DNA of 6,917 nt from Candidatus Peregrinibacteria bacterium RIFOXYB2_FULL_32_7 (lineage in GTDB: Bacteria; Patescibacteriota; Gracilibacteria; UBA1369; GWF2-33-10), in assembly GCA_001787465.1 (NCBI GenBank), contig MFXJ01000043.1, forward strand, positions 9,297 to 16,213, read 5' to 3'. Made by a program: the position numbers and the translations under genes. Positions 6,184 through 6,917 of the stretch are shown in pieces. Within the stretch, counting starts at the first letter, position 1, and each line of letters begins with the position of its first letter. Under the pieces are notes generated by a model. The model saw only the letters and a list, made by a program, of their open reading frames with translations. It searched no databases and had not been told where the DNA came from.

Positions 6184-6917
6184 ATGGTAGAAAATACAAA
6201 TTCGCAAAATCAAAATCAAAATAATTCAGGCGTTCAATCGCAACAGAATCAAGAGGTGAATGCGCTAAATAATCAACCACAGGTTCAACAACAGACAAAT
6301 CCAGCGCAACCTGTCAGTCAGCCAGTTCAAAATTCTCAACAAAGTTCGGTCCAACCTCAAGCTCAAACCACTCAGGCTCATAACATTCAGTCAGCGCCTC
6401 AAGTAAAAGATAAACAAGCTTTTAAGGCTAAGAAAAAAATGATTTTGCTCTTAGCTGTAGGATTGATTTTATTTTTCTTGATTGCGTTTGTGATTTTGTT
6501 TTTTTTAATGAGTCAAACAACTTCACCTGAATCTAATCCTTTTATACAAATTTTCGGACTTAATCCTGAAGATTGGGTGCCATTTTTGATTAATATTACT
6601 AGTGCGGGATTTGGATTTTTAGTTTTTGTCTTTTTTATTGTAGCTTTGATTGGAATTTTTAAGATAGCTATGAGCAAAAAAGATGATAAGAAAGCAAAAA
6701 TGAAAGGTTTTGTTATGACTGGAGCTGGTGCAGTTTTGTGTTTGCTTTTGATCGTAGTGTGGATGTTTGTGTATCTTAATTTAAGCGCAAAAAGAGCTGA
6801 TCAAACTGGTAGCGTGCAAAAAGATTTTATTTCTACTGATCCTGTGAAAACAGTTGATTTAACTGCGCCAATGGAAATTTCTTTTGATGCTAGCGCTGTA
6901 GAGAGAGCTGTTCCCGC
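6184..6917 (+). CDS. Membrane protein with Gln/Asn-rich N-terminus, three TM helices and start of a PKD-like region; 3' end beyond the window
   Basis: The frame has 244 codons from ATG 6184 and is open to the right edge. It begins 28 bp after the previous stop in the same direction, so it is probably co-transcribed. The spacer is entirely A/T with no Shine-Dalgarno sequence. Residues 1-76 are low-complexity: 36 of 76 are Gln or Asn, with no Lys or Arg before K75, so this part is likely disordered. A KAKKK cluster (81-85) precedes helix 1 (86-109). Helix 2 spans about 132-159. A lysine-rich loop (165-174) precedes helix 3 (175-198). By the positive-inside rule the N-terminus and the second loop are cytoplasmic and the C-terminus is external. 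Residues 219-240 include TAPMEISFDAS, a typical first strand of a PKD domain, so one or more external PKD-like domains probably follow. No enzyme motif is visible. Function is unknown; a partner of the upstream surface protein is plausible. Confidence 0.88.
   Translation, partial: MVENTNSQNQNQNNSGVQSQQNQEVNALNNQPQVQQQTNPAQPVSQPVQNSQQSSVQPQAQTTQAHNIQSAPQVKDKQAFKAKKKMILLLAVGLILFFLIAFVILFFLMSQTTSPESNPFIQIFGLNPEDWVPFLINITSAGFGFLVFVFFIVALIGIFKIAMSKKDDKKAKMKGFVMTGAGAVLCLLLIVVWMFVYLNLSAKRADQTGSVQKDFISTDPVKTVDLTAPMEISFDASAVERAVP

Noticed and set aside
5742..6219. Minus-strand frames overlapping the end of the large gene and the gene junction
   Set aside because: Their translations are Ile/Lys/Phe-rich low-complexity products of the opposite strand of Asp/Asn-rich coding DNA, so they are shadows.
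1..6917. TGA recoded as glycine, as in Gracilibacteria or SR1
   Set aside because: No in-frame TGA occurs in any of the three long frames, and TGA at 601-599 behaves as an ordinary upstream stop, so the standard code fits.
1..6917. CRISPR array, tRNA, rRNA or insertion sequence
   Set aside because: I saw no regularly spaced identical repeats, no cloverleaf-like segments and no transposase motifs or terminal inverted repeats on either strand.

Overview
The window is AT-rich and uses the standard genetic code: a 1766-codon frame and two long partial frames run without internal TGA. The main gene joins a T4SS-pilin-type two-helix hairpin to a very large array of PKD-like domains. Together with starts that lack a Shine-Dalgarno sequence and a compact gene layout, this suggests a member of the Patescibacteria / Candidate Phyla Radiation. 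The taxonomic assignment is an inference from protein style, not from a marker gene.

Layout. (1) Positions 1-574, minus strand: the first 191 codons of a gene that runs off the left edge. It carries HxE and DxHxD motifs resembling the UPF0489 family, whose function is unknown. A good sigma70-type promoter lies just upstream of it. (2) Positions 575-854: a divergent, very AT-rich intergenic region that serves as leader for both flanking genes. (3) Positions 855-6155, plus strand: a complete 1766-residue secreted, membrane-anchored protein. In order it has a signal peptide, a six-cysteine segment, a pilin-like hairpin, helical regions interrupted by a TSP3-type calcium repeat, about eleven PKD-like modules, a C-terminal transmembrane helix and a basic tail. 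(4) Positions 6184-6917, plus strand: the first 244 codons of a second membrane protein, 28 bp downstream. It has a Gln/Asn-rich N-terminus, three transmembrane helices and the start of an outward-facing PKD-like region cut by the right edge.

The two plus-strand genes look like one operon encoding a cell-surface assembly. The first protein appears to be tethered to the membrane at both ends, leaving a loop of roughly 1,500 residues outside the cell. The second has a disordered cytoplasmic tail and an external PKD-like domain. They may interact in adhesion, envelope structure or a T4SS/pilus-related surface apparatus, but nothing in the sequence proves a function. The minus-strand gene has no evident functional link to them.
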